Source: Mycoplasma iguanae
GTDB taxonomy: Bacteria > Bacillota_I > Bacilli_A > Mycoplasmatales > Metamycoplasmataceae
Length of the DNA: 64,000 bases
NCBI RefSeq assembly: GCF_024722375.1
Contig: NZ_CP102734.1
Location: 186,001 to 250,000 of the forward strand
Reading direction: 5' to 3'
A program made the translations under genes and the position numbers. Positions 44,195 to 54,289 of the stretch are shown in pieces. Under the pieces are notes generated by a model. The model saw only the letters and a list, made by a program, of their open reading frames with translations. It was not told the DNA's origin and did no database searches. Each line of letters starts with the position of its first letter. Position 1 is the stretch's first letter.

Positions 44195-45579
44195 TGTTTT
44201 TGAAATTTTTAAAATTTGGTGCAAAAGGATCAACCGATGCAAGATTTACTGAAAAACAATTTTTTGCTTTTAGTTTAAATTTTGTGGTTGGTTTTGGTTT
44301 TATTGCCACTATTGGAGATATTGTTAGCTTAGGTGCTTGAGGAATGATTGTTTTTGCCATTACTGCATTTGCAGCAATGGGAACATCATTGGCTTTTGCT
44401 CGAGTTTCTGAAAGATATCCAAATGAATTAGGAGGATCATATGGATATGCTAAAAAAGCTTATAAAAGTAAAATAGCAGCTTTTTTGCAAGGATGAAATG
44501 TTTTATCACAAGTTGTAGTAGGTTCGAATAATACTCCTCTATTTATTGGAGCATTATTATCTTATTTTGATCCGGCTAGATCAAATATTTATAATTTAAT
44601 ATCACTAGGAGTTTTTATTTTTATTATTTTCTTAGTGACATTAGGTTTAAGATTATCAAAATGATTAGTTTTTTTATCTAGCTCTGTTAAATGATTAACA
44701 ATTATTACTGGAATGGTTTTAGTTATTATTTTAGCTGCAAAAGATGGAAATTTTGTAGATAATATATCAAATAATAAATACATTTCTCCGGCAGTAATTA
44801 TTGGAACAAGCTTAACATTTATGTATGCTTTTGGTGGTTTTGAATCACTTGCCGGTTTATCAATGGATGTAAAAACCAAAAAAATTCGTATTTTATTAGT
44901 TAAAGTATTTGCAACAGTGTTTGTTTTATACTTTATTGCTTATCTTGCTTTCTTATTTATCAATGTAAATCGTGATGTACCACTAAACTTTAGAGGTATT
45001 TTCCAAATAAGTTTTGGTGCTACAGGAATTGTTTTATTTACAATTGGGATTTTCTTTAACCGTTTTTCTGCCAGTGTTTCTAATGTTTTATATTATTCAA
45101 AAGTTTTTGCTTCACTTTCTATAGATGGGTATTTACCAAAAATTTTTTCAAAAATAAATGCAAAAGGTCAATACGGAAATGCTTTGTGACTAATTTCATT
45201 TAGTACTTCAATTTCATCTCTTTTACTTTACTTTTTACCTCGATGAATAGGAATTGAAACAGGATTTGATACTTTTATTCAATCAACAACTATTTCTATG
45301 TTTATTCAATTTATTTTAACGATTTGAACTGTTTTATACTTATCAACGCAAAGTAAAATCAAAATTCCTTTTTGGGAAAAAGTACTTTATTTCTTAACAA
45401 TTTTCTTATTAACTTATATTTTATTAATTTTTGTATTTCCCCCAGCATTAGGAGATGCAATTAATTGATCAAATTTATTCGCATTTTTAATTTGATTAGG
45501 AACAATGTTATTAGGATTCTTAATTTCATTCTTTACAACATTACTGAAAAAAGTTCAATTTTTCAAACAAAAACAATAA
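44194..45579 (+). CDS. APC-superfamily amino-acid permease (short type)
   Basis: 461 aa, about 12 membrane helices. After the amphipathic start MFLKFLKFGAKGSTDARFTEKQFF comes helix 1 with VVGFGFIATIGDIVSLG, the Gly-rich substrate segment, and helix 6 with FMYAFGGFESLAGLSMD, a typical APC motif. Substrate unknown. It is distinct from the 40496-42064 permease. Overlaps the foot of its own terminator. Confidence 0.9.
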
Positions 45580-45641
45580 TATAAACAAAAAACATTAAAA
45601 AACTAATTTCTATCAGATTTTTAATGTTTTTTGTTTATATT
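45578..45641 (+). terminator. Terminator with a 24-bp perfect stem
   Basis: AATATAAACAAAAAACATTA... and its exact reverse complement (45578-45601 and 45618-45641) flank a 16-base loop. The left arm begins inside the permease stop codon. Confidence 0.85.
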
Positions 45642-45707
45642 AAAATTTTATTTTCAAAATTACACCATTTTTTTCATTTCAAGTAAAAAATGTGTAAAAG
45701 TCTTATT

Positions 45708-45725
45708 AAAAAAAAAAAAAAAAAA
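45708..45725. repeat. Homopolymeric A18 tract in a promoter
   Basis: Eighteen A residues, ending 12 bases before the TATAAT box of the 45851 surface gene, where the -35/spacer should be. Such tracts change length by slipped-strand mispairing and switch expression of Vlp lipoproteins in M. hyorhinis. Confidence 0.85.
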
Positions 45726-45737
45726 GCCAAAATTTTA

Positions 45738-45743
45738 TATAAT
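45738..45743 (+). promoter_or_regulatory. -10 box of the surface-protein gene
   Basis: TATAAT, giving a leader of about 100 bases to the ATG at 45851. The A18 tract takes the place of a recognisable -35. Confidence 0.6.
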
Positions 45744-45850
45744 TAATTACATATTATCTAGACTATTAAAAGTTAAAGTTGTTTTAACTTTTTTAGCTAC
45801 AAATTAAAACTATCTCTAATCACAAACCAGAAATATAAATGAGGTTCATT

Positions 45851-48800
45851 ATGAATGTTAAAAATAAAAAATTAATAGGAATTTTCTTTGCTGCTTGAGG
45901 TGTCTTAACAATTTCAACAGCAGTTGCAGTTCCTTTAATTTTAAGAAATAATCAAAAGACATTAAATAGTTCAAGTCAGTTTTCCGATATTAATAAAATT
46001 GATGTATCTATTGTTAATATTTCACCTACAGAAGTAAAAATAGAACTAAATGACTTAGATAATTTTTTAAATAGAAATTTAACTTTAGAATATTCTCCTG
46101 TAACTGAAGTACAAAAAACTTCATCAAATTCTAGCTTACCATCACAAAAAATTAATTTATTTGTTTCTAAAGAATCTATGAGCCTTTTGATTGGTGACTT
46201 AAAATTAAATACAACATATTCATTAAAAGTTTTATCAAATGATCAACCTATAAATTTTAATAATAATACAAAAACGGATGCAATCGTTTTTTCTACTTAT
46301 AATAAACCTAAATTACATGCTTCTACATCTGATGAAAGTATTTATGTTAAATCTTCAAAATTAAATGAACAATTTTTAAAATCTAATATTAATATTCGTT
46401 ATAAAAAATATTCTTCATCTTCTAATTCAGTTGATAGTTTTTATCAAAGTGCCAAAGGGATTGTAGGTTTAGATGCTAAGGAAAACGGTTCAGAAGAATA
46501 TGTTGTTTCAGCAAATTTAGAAGGTCTACAAAAAGGAACTGCTTATGTTATCTATTTAGAAATCGAAGGACAAAGTTCATTCATTTCTGATCCAGTTATT
46601 GTTTGGACTAAGGGTGGGAATCCAGACGCTATAATTATGGAAGATCACACATTTGCAACCGGAGCATTAGGATTTTTAGGTGGAGTAGAAGATTACTCAA
46701 TAGTTAAGGATACAAATACAGTTTTCTCTGTTCGTTATTGAGAAACAAACGGAAATTCTAGAGATGTTAAAGAACAAAAAATAGAATTTCAAAATACTCC
46801 AGATGTTCCTTTTGTTTTAAAAGGATTAAAACCGGTTACAGAATACACTTATATATTAGTTAAAACAGAAAACGGAAAAGACAGCAAAATTGTTAGTGAA
46901 GCTACTAAAAATTTCACAACAATAGCCCAACCAACTGTTGAACCGGTCAAAAGCGATCTAAATGATAATGTTTTTTCAGTAATTCGATCAAGATTTAGTA
47001 ATGATTTAACCCTTAATGTTTGAAAATCTGCTTCAACTGCAGAAATTAAATTTAATAAAATTGCATCTGCTACAAATGAGGCAAAAGAAAGAGATTTAGT
47101 TGCAGTTGCCATCTCTGAACCTGTCAATAAAGATAACATTAATTGATCTCAAAATCAAAGTGGTAAAGTTTCATTAAATAATAAAGAAGCTAAATTTAAT
47201 AATTTAACAGCTGGCAAATACATTGTTCAATTATTTAATAAGTTAGATGTAAATTTTGAGGCTCCTTATTTAGCACAAGGAATTAGCTTTGAAATTCCCC
47301 AACCTTTTAAGATTTTTGCGAACCAAACTGAATTATTAAAATCACAATTTAAAATTAATGTTTCTGATATTAGTAATGTAGTTTCTGGTGAAATCAGTCT
47401 TGTATGAGATATTAAAGACTCAACAGATCCAAAAACTAGAAAAGTTTCAACCATTAATTTAGAAGAAAATCAAAATGATTTTGAACAAACTATTTCAAAT
47501 CTTTTAGCTTCAAAAGAATATGTAGTAAGTGTCTTTCCTTCAAAAGCAGATTTAAATTCACCGAGTGATGCCTTTGCAACGCTTAATTTTAAAACAGAAG
47601 ATTTTGTTTATATAGAAAATATAGAAGCAACAGTTAAAAATCCAGAAGCAAAATTTACTTTAGCTGGATTAAAAGATACTTATTTAGATAAACCGCTAAA
47701 ATTCCAATGAAAAAACAGAGATGAAGATTGAAATGAAACTAATTCAAAAGATTTTACTATTGACAAAACTTCAGTAAATAATGAAAAATATCAATTTTCT
47801 CTTCCGATTAAAGATTTAAAAGAAATTAAACTGAATAATATTTATGAATTTAGAATTGTGGAGCCAAATAAAACAGAAAATGTTTCTCAAGGTGGAGAAA
47901 ACACTTTCTATTTTAATGATTCAATTTATAGTATTTCATCAGTCAAACAAAATTTTAAAGATGCCAATCTTTTTGATTGACATCAAGATTTAGATGTCAA
48001 AAAAGCAACTTCATGAAATGCTGGTAGAGCTCCATCTGGAACTAAATGAGGAGATACTGCATACACTTATGGTGGAATGAATGGAACAAATCAAGCTACA
48101 ACTGTCGCCGGAATACAAACAGGTAAAACAGTTGATCTTGCATATCTTTTTGGTGCACCAGCAAAAACAAGGCAAGAATGATTGGAAATTTATCAATTTT
48201 TAGCTTTTAAAGGAACTGAAGCAAAACAAAAAGAAATGGCTGATCAGTTTTCATATGCTTACTGATTTAACGTTGGCGATAATATCACAAGTAAATATAA
48301 AGTTTTACCTTATGCTACTGATTCAACTGAACCAGCTAGAGTAAGTAGTAATGATTTCTATGGTGGAATTTATTATACATTTTTAGGAGGATTAGGTCCC
48401 CAATCAGATCTAAGTGCAACCCCTAAATCATCGGATTTCATTAATCAATCATGAAAAATTAGCAGCTTAGAAGGACTAGGTAAAGCTCTTTTATACAAGT
48501 TATATAAGATTAAAGAACATGGTTTTGATATGAATAATAGATTCATAAAAAATAAACTAGCAAGTAAACAATCAGATATTTATGCTTCACAAGTTAACTC
48601 AATCGATAAATTAAAAGGATATTTTAATTTATCATCAGCAACAAGTTCTAGTTTTAAATTTGAACTTGCTACTCCATTAGATAATGAAAAAAATATTTTT
48701 GCCAATGATGTTGAAGGAAGATTATATTACAAAGTAAGTGTTAAAAATAATACTGATAACGCTGAACAATTCACTTATTGAACTTATATACCTGGATTTA

Positions 48801-49675
48801 AAAAACCTACAGCTGCAACTGCAAATGATGTAAAAATTGAAAGAAGACTAGATTCGCTTTCTACACCTTTAATTTTGGAAGCAGAATTTAAATTATTAAA
48901 AACACAAGAACAAAAAAATGCTTTTATTAACAACCATTTTCTTGTGGATGTACCTTATATTTATGATTGAGAAGTTAATGAATTAACTAAAATTAATGAT
49001 GAAAAAGTTAGTGTTTCTCTAACTTTAAAACCAAAAGATACTGTTTTAGGTAGTTATGAAAATCATAATAAAACAGAAAAATCTTCTTTAAGTGAAATCA
49101 GCTTTAAAAAAGAAGTAGATGTTTTAAGAACTGTGCAAAATACAAAAGATTTAACATTTACTTATAAATTCCCTGGTGATAGAAATGAGATGGCTAGTTT
49201 TGGAAGTCCAATCGGAAAATATAGTGAATGATCTAATATATTAGAGTATCGTGGTTTTATTCTTTTTAATCAGACATATGAAAAATTAATTATTAATTTT
49301 AAAGAAGCAATCATCAAAAAACAAAATGGTGATTCAACTGATTATGATGATTTAGTTACTAAACTTTCAAATTTAATAAATGAAAGTAACTCTAATGATA
49401 GCTTCAAAAAAGGACAGAAACTATACATTAGAGGAGCTCATCAACCTTTCTTTACTACCCAAACAGGAAATAATTCATTTATTAAAGAACAAAGTGTTTT
49501 AGGTACTGGAACTAATGGAGAAATAAAATTAGATTATTTCCTTTCAGATTCTGGTCATGATGAAGATAATAAAACTACATCAATCAAAAAAATGGTAGAA
49601 GAAATAGTTAATAAATACGGTAAATTAGCTAACCCCGAAGCAGACACACCTTCTGCAACTAATCCTAAAGCTTAA
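45851..49675 (+). CDS. Surface protein with FN3-like repeats, 1274 aa
   Basis: N-terminal signal anchor (LIGIFFAAWGVLTISTAVAV) without a lipobox; no C-terminal membrane helix, so it is anchored at the N-terminus or secreted. Residues ~50-680 contain several beta-sandwich repeats, each with a strand like that of fibronectin III: LKLNTTYSLKVL, LQKGTAYVIYLEI, LKPVTEYTYILVK, LTAGKYIVQLF, LASKEYVVSVF. The C-terminal half is different: aromatic- and Gly-rich (YTYGGMNGTNQATTV, FYGGIYYTFLGGLG) and unrecognised. UGA is Trp throughout. Shine-Dalgarno GAGGT. The A18 tract suggests phase-variable expression, so an adhesin or antigen role is likely. Confidence 0.85.
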
Positions 49676-49678
49676 TTT

Positions 49679-49711
49679 AAAAACTTAATCTTTCTAAGGA
49701 TTAAGTTTTTT
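49679..49711 (+). terminator. Terminator of the surface-protein gene
   Basis: Stem AAAAACTTAATC / GATTAAGTTTTT, loop 8, then T. Confidence 0.85.
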
Positions 49712-49716
49712 ATATT

Positions 49717-49742
49717 AAAAAACGTCACTTTAATGACGTTTT
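49717..49742 (-). terminator. Terminator of M42 peptidase copy 2
   Basis: Stem AACGTCA / TGACGTT with an A-run on the left that reads as T on the minus strand. Confidence 0.75.
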
Positions 49743-49755
49743 ATTTTTTTTGATT

Positions 49756-50847
49756 TTATTGATATTTAATTTTATCTAAAGTAGTTTGATCAAATACTTT
49801 TAAGAATTCAACCATTAAATCAATGATAGCTTGAATATCTTTTAAAGATGCAACACCAATTGGTGAGTGAAGATATCTTTGGGGAATTGAAATACCAATT
49901 GTAGGTACACCACCTTTACCATATTGAAGCTCTTCGGCATCAGTGCCTCCACCTTGAGCTACATATTTATAAATAGCAATATTATGTTTTTTAGCTAAAG
50001 ATATCAGATATTCTACAAGTTTAGGATCCATTAATGTACCACCATCTGCTACATTAATAGCTACACCTTTACCTAATGTAGGAACTCCACTAATTGCTCC
50101 GTGAGTATCATGAGATGCACCTGTATCAATTGCAAAGGCAACATCTGGTTCGATTAGTGAAACTGCTGTTTTAGCGCCACGTAATCCTACCTCCTCTTGA
50201 ACTGTTCCTACAAAGTAGGTTTGGTTTGGTAGTTTTTCATTTGTTAGTCTTTTTATTATTTCTGAAATAATAGTAACTCCAGCTCTGTTATCCATAGCTT
50301 TTCCACCGACTAATTCAGGGTTATAAAGTCTAATAGTTTCACCAGTAAAATAAATTCTATCACCTGGCTCTACACCTAGTGATTCAGCTTCTTTTTTATC
50401 TTTAAATCCACAGTCAACGAATAATTCTTTCATCGGAACTGCTGCTGTAACTTTTTCTTTTTCAAGAATATGAATTGAAGTGTGACCAAAAATTCCTGCA
50501 TATTCTTTGCCTGTTGAAGCAATTAATTTGGCTTGTGTTCCTACAACAACATTAGGTCAAATCCCACCCACAGATTGTACTCTCAGTTGACCGTTATCTA
50601 AAACATCAAGCACCATAAAACCAACTTCATCCATGTGAGCAGCTAGCATAATTTTTGGCCCTTGATTATGACCTTTTTTAGTCATAATCAGTGATCCTAA
50701 TCCATCTCGTGCATATTCAACATTAGCTTGTGCTGTATTTTTTTTAAGTGCATTAACTACGGCATCTTCATAACGAGACATAGCTTCAATTTCCATGTAT
50801 TCTTTTAAAGCTAAAAACAAATCATCATATTGTTTTTTATCTCACAT
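49756..50847 (-). CDS. M42-family glutamyl aminopeptidase (copy 2)
   Basis: 363 aa, paralogue of 42353-43441. Motifs AAHMDEVGF, AMDNRAGVT, TVQEEVGLRGA, AIDTGAS and RYLHSPIGVAS are all present, so it should be active. The true start is the ATG at 50847, giving MWDKKQYDDLFLAL with a UGA as the second codon; AAAGGAG lies 8 bases upstream. One more UGA follows VQSVGGI. Confidence 0.94.
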
Positions 50848-51013
50848 ACTAAACTCCTTTGTCATTTTTTTATTAGATTTAATTATAAATTAAAACCCTT
50901 TTTAATGTAAAGATTTTTAACCACTAAAAAGCTATAAAAAACAAAGAAATGATTTGTTTTAAAATTATCTATTTATTTAAATAACATTTCAAAAAAAGAA
51001 TAATTTTTTAAAA

Positions 51014-51030
51014 TGTTATAATTTTATACA
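51014..51030 (+). promoter_or_regulatory. Extended -10 box of a leaderless ffh mRNA
   Basis: TGTTATAAT (hexamer 51017-51022) ends 7 bases before the ffh ATG, leaving no room for a ribosome-binding site. Confidence 0.65.
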
Positions 51031-52385
51031 TGTTAGATTTTTTAGGTAAACGGCTACAAAAAGCAATGAATTCAATGAGTAAAAAAACAGTTCTTACAGA
51101 GGAAGATATTGTTGTAGTAACTCGCGAAATTCGTTTAGCTTTATTAGAAGCCGATGTTAATTTAAATGTAGTAAAAAGTTTTATAAAAAATATTAAAGAA
51201 CAAGTTGTTGGAAGCGAAATTGTCGGCAAACTAAACCCCGAACAACAAATGATTAAAATTGTACACCAAGAATTAAAAAATATTCTTGGTGGTAAAACAC
51301 AAGAAGTGACTTTAAATTCTGGCCAAAATATTTTTATGATGGTTGGTTTACAAGGAACGGGAAAAACTACTTCTGCTGCTAAAATTGCTAATTATTTTTT
51401 AACAAAAAAACAAACTCAAAAACCATTATTAATTGCAGCTGATACTTATCGCCCGGCTGCTATTGAACAATTAAAGATTTTAGCTAAAAATATCAATGTT
51501 GAAGTTTATAGTGAACATCATGAAAATAAACCAGAAGATATTGTTGCTCGTGGAATAGAATATGCAAAAGCTAACAATTATGATTTAATTATTATTGATA
51601 CAGCTGGACGTATTAGTATCAATGCTGAACTAATGGAAGAGTTAGTAAAAATTAAAAAGATTGCAAAACCTCAAGAAATTATCTTTGTAACCGATGCCTT
51701 AGTTGGGCAAGATATTATTAATGTCGCAGAAGAATTTCATAATAAATTAACACTTTCTAGTTTAGTGATTACTAAACTAGATTCCGATGCTCGTGGTGGA
51801 GCTGCTCTTTCTTTAAGACAATTATTAAATGTACCTATTAAATTTATCGGTACAGGTGAAAAAAGTTCTAACTTGGATTTATTTCATCCAAACAGAATGG
51901 CTGATCGTATTTTGGGTATGGGTGATGTATTATCTTTGATTGAACAAGCTGATCAAGTAATTGATAAGGAAAAAACCAAAAAAATCACTAATCGAATGTT
52001 ATCAGGTCAATTTGATTTAGATGATCTTTTAGAATCATTAAAACAAATGCGTAAATTAGGCAAAATGTCTAAATTATTAAAAATGGTACCCGGCCTTGCA
52101 ACAAAAGCTATCGATCAATCTAAAATCGATGCTGCTGAACAAAAGATTAAATTATTTGAAATTTTACTTTCTTCAATGACTCAAAAAGAAAGAAAAAATC
52201 CTAAATTATTAAAAAATGCCGCACGGAAAGATAGAATAATTAAAGGATCTGGAAGAAGCAATCAAGAATACAATACTTTAATTAATGAATTTGAAAAAAT
52301 GTCAAAACAAATGCAACAATTTGGCCAACTTTTTAAAAAAGGTGGCACTGGTTTTAATCCAGGATCATTTAATGGAATGTTTTAA
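51030..52385 (+). CDS. ffh: Signal recognition particle protein Ffh (SRP54)
   Basis: 451 aa GTPase that targets membrane proteins. N-domain (EIRLALLEADVN), G-domain P-loop GLQGTGKTT (106-114), LIAADTYRPAA, IIIDTAGR and TKLDSDARGGAALS, then a Met-rich M-domain (LKQMRKLGKMSKLLKMVPGL) that binds signal peptides and SRP RNA. The Gly-rich end GGTGFNPGSFNG is typical. The start is fixed by the conserved N-terminus MLDFLGKRLQKA and needs a leaderless mRNA. No UGA is used. Confidence 0.97.
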   Translation: MLDFLGKRLQKAMNSMSKKTVLTEEDIVVVTREIRLALLEADVNLNVVKSFIKNIKEQVVGSEIVGKLNPEQQMIKIVHQELKNILGGKTQEVTLNSGQNIFMMVGLQGTGKTTSAAKIANYFLTKKQTQKPLLIAADTYRPAAIEQLKILAKNINVEVYSEHHENKPEDIVARGIEYAKANNYDLIIIDTAGRISINAELMEELVKIKKIAKPQEIIFVTDALVGQDIINVAEEFHNKLTLSSLVITKLDSDARGGAALSLRQLLNVPIKFIGTGEKSSNLDLFHPNRMADRILGMGDVLSLIEQADQVIDKEKTKKITNRMLSGQFDLDDLLESLKQMRKLGKMSKLLKMVPGLATKAIDQSKIDAAEQKIKLFEILLSSMTQKERKNPKLLKNAARKDRIIKGSGRSNQEYNTLINEFEKMSKQMQQFGQLFKKGGTGFNPGSFNGMF

Positions 52386-52387
52386 TT

Positions 52388-52434
52388 AAAATAATAAAAC
52401 CAACAACTAAAATTGTTGGTTTTATTATTTTTTT
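52388..52434 (+). terminator. Terminator after ffh
   Basis: Perfect 19-bp stem (52388-52406 and 52413-52431), containing CCAACAA/TTGTTGG at the loop end, followed by T. Confidence 0.88.
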
Positions 52435-52470
52435 GGCACAAAAAACCTGTATAAATGATTTATTTAATAG

Positions 52471-52486
52471 ACTTGATTAATCAAGT
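52471..52486. promoter_or_regulatory. 16-bp palindrome, candidate operator of the sugar ABC operon
   Basis: ACTTGATTAATCAAGT is a perfect palindrome just upstream of the promoter. Its 14-base core recurs with two changes at 58301-58314, before the second transcription unit of the same module. Likely target of the GntR-type protein encoded between them. Confidence 0.6.
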
Positions 52487-52489
52487 TAA

Positions 52490-52520
52490 TTGAAAACTAT
52501 GAGTTTAATAAATATATAAT
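52490..52520 (+). promoter_or_regulatory. Promoter of the sugar ABC operon
   Basis: TTGAAA (52490-52495), 19 bases, TATAAT (52515-52520), about 30 bases before the first ATG. Confidence 0.55.
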
Positions 52521-52550
52521 TTTATTAGTCAAAATTGAGAAGAGGATTTT

Positions 52551-53405
52551 ATGTACAAAAAAAGATGATTTTTTTCTTTAGTAGCACCTTCTTTGACTGT
52601 CTTTTCAATTGTAATGCTAATTCCAACAGTTATGGGTATTATTTTGTCTTTTACTGATTGACAAAAAGGAAAAGAATTATATGATAACGGTTGAGTAGGA
52701 TTTGCCAATTATCATAAAGCATTTCAAGATGGTGTCTTTGGCACTTCAATTTGATTTACTTTTGTTTTTTCAATTGTTTGTTTAATTTTAGTAAATTTAA
52801 TAGGTTTTACAATTGCTTTAATGTTAAATAAAGCTTTTTATGGAAAAAATCTTTTCAGAAGTGTTTTTTTTATCCCCAATTTGATAGGTGGTCTAATTCT
52901 AGGTTACTTATGACAATTAATTTTTGATCGTGTCTTTATTGAAATTTTTGGTGGTGAATCCTTAAGACTAAAATCACAAATGGGGGGAATGTTTGCAATG
53001 GCAATTGTTTTTGCTTGACAAATGTCAGGTTATGTCATGATTATTTATTTAGCTGCTTTACAAAGTGTAGATAAAAATCTATCAGAAGCATCCAAAATTG
53101 AAGGAGCAAATAGATTTAGAATTTTTAAAAATGTAACATTACCAGCGGTGATGCCTGCTATTACTGTGTCTGTATTTTTAGTATTAAGTGGTTCATTTAA
53201 AATGTTTGACCAAAATTTAGCTTTAACAGATGGAACTAATAATACAGGACTTTTATCATTCGATATTTATAGTACAGCCTTTAATCCTGCCTATTTAGGA
53301 ACTTATGGAATTGCTCAGTCTAAATCATTTATTTTTACTTTATTAGTATCAGCAATTGCTATTAGTCAGGTTTATATTTCCAAAAAATTCGAGGTGCAGC
53401 AATAA
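52551..53405 (+). CDS. Sugar ABC transporter permease (MalF/UgpA type)
   Basis: 284 aa, six membrane helices. The EAA loop that contacts the ATPase is EASKIEGANRFRIFKNVTLP. UGA-Trp codons are frequent in the helices. Shine-Dalgarno GAAGAGGA. Its stop overlaps the next start by one base (TAATG). Corresponds to the MG188-type permease of the mycoplasma sugar importer. Confidence 0.92.
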
Positions 53406-54289
53406 TGAAATTATTTGAAAAAAAATTTATTTTGGAAAAAGAAAAAAAATCGCCCACTTTAGTAGCTCTAAAAATTACTTTTTTTACTTTTTTAGTAGCA
53501 ATTGCAGTTATCTGAATTTTCCCATTTTTTTTAATGATTAATAGTTCTCTAAAATCTACTAGCGATTTTATTTTTGAAAATGTTTTAAAATTAGCCAAGA
53601 TAGGTCAAGGAGCAAGTCAAAATTATAGCAATGCTTATGTTGCTTTAAATTTTTGGGAGTCTTTTTGAATTACTTTATTAATTACTGTTTTAGCGAACTT
53701 TTTCATCATTCTCTTTAGTTCACTAGCTGCATGACAATTAGCAAGAAATAAGAAATGATATTCAAAAATAATTTTTTATTTGTTTTTAATTGTTATGATT
53801 GTTCCTTTTCAAGCGATTATGTTACCACTTGTTTCTATTATGGGTAAATTACATTTTATGAATATTCCTGGTTTAATTTTTATGTACACAGGTTTTGGAA
53901 TGAGTTTATCAATTTTTATGATGCACGGTTTTTTAAATACAATTCCTGTATCTTTAGAAGAAGCTTCTAAAGTAGAAGGATATAACCCTTTAAGAATTTA
54001 TTTTAAAGTAATTATTCCTTTATTAAAACCTATTATTACTACAATTGTAATTTTAAATACAATGTGAATTTGAAATGACTTTTTATTACCTTACTTGATT
54101 TATCAAAATAATCCTAATATGCCCACAACTACTGTTGTCAAACTATTTACTAGCTTAGTTGGAACATATGGAACTGATTTTAAATCATTAATGGCTGGAT
54201 TAACAATTTTGATTATCCCTGTAGTAATATTCTTTATTTTTGCTCAAAGAAACATTGTAGCTGGATTAACAAAAGGAGCAATTAAATAA
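53405..54289 (+). CDS. Sugar ABC transporter permease (MalG/UgpE type)
   Basis: 294 aa, six membrane helices. EAA loop EEASKVEGYNPLRIYFKVI. The N-terminus is long and basic (KLFEKKFILEKEKK). Pairs with the previous protein to form the channel. One-base overlaps at both ends show a tightly coupled operon. Confidence 0.92.
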
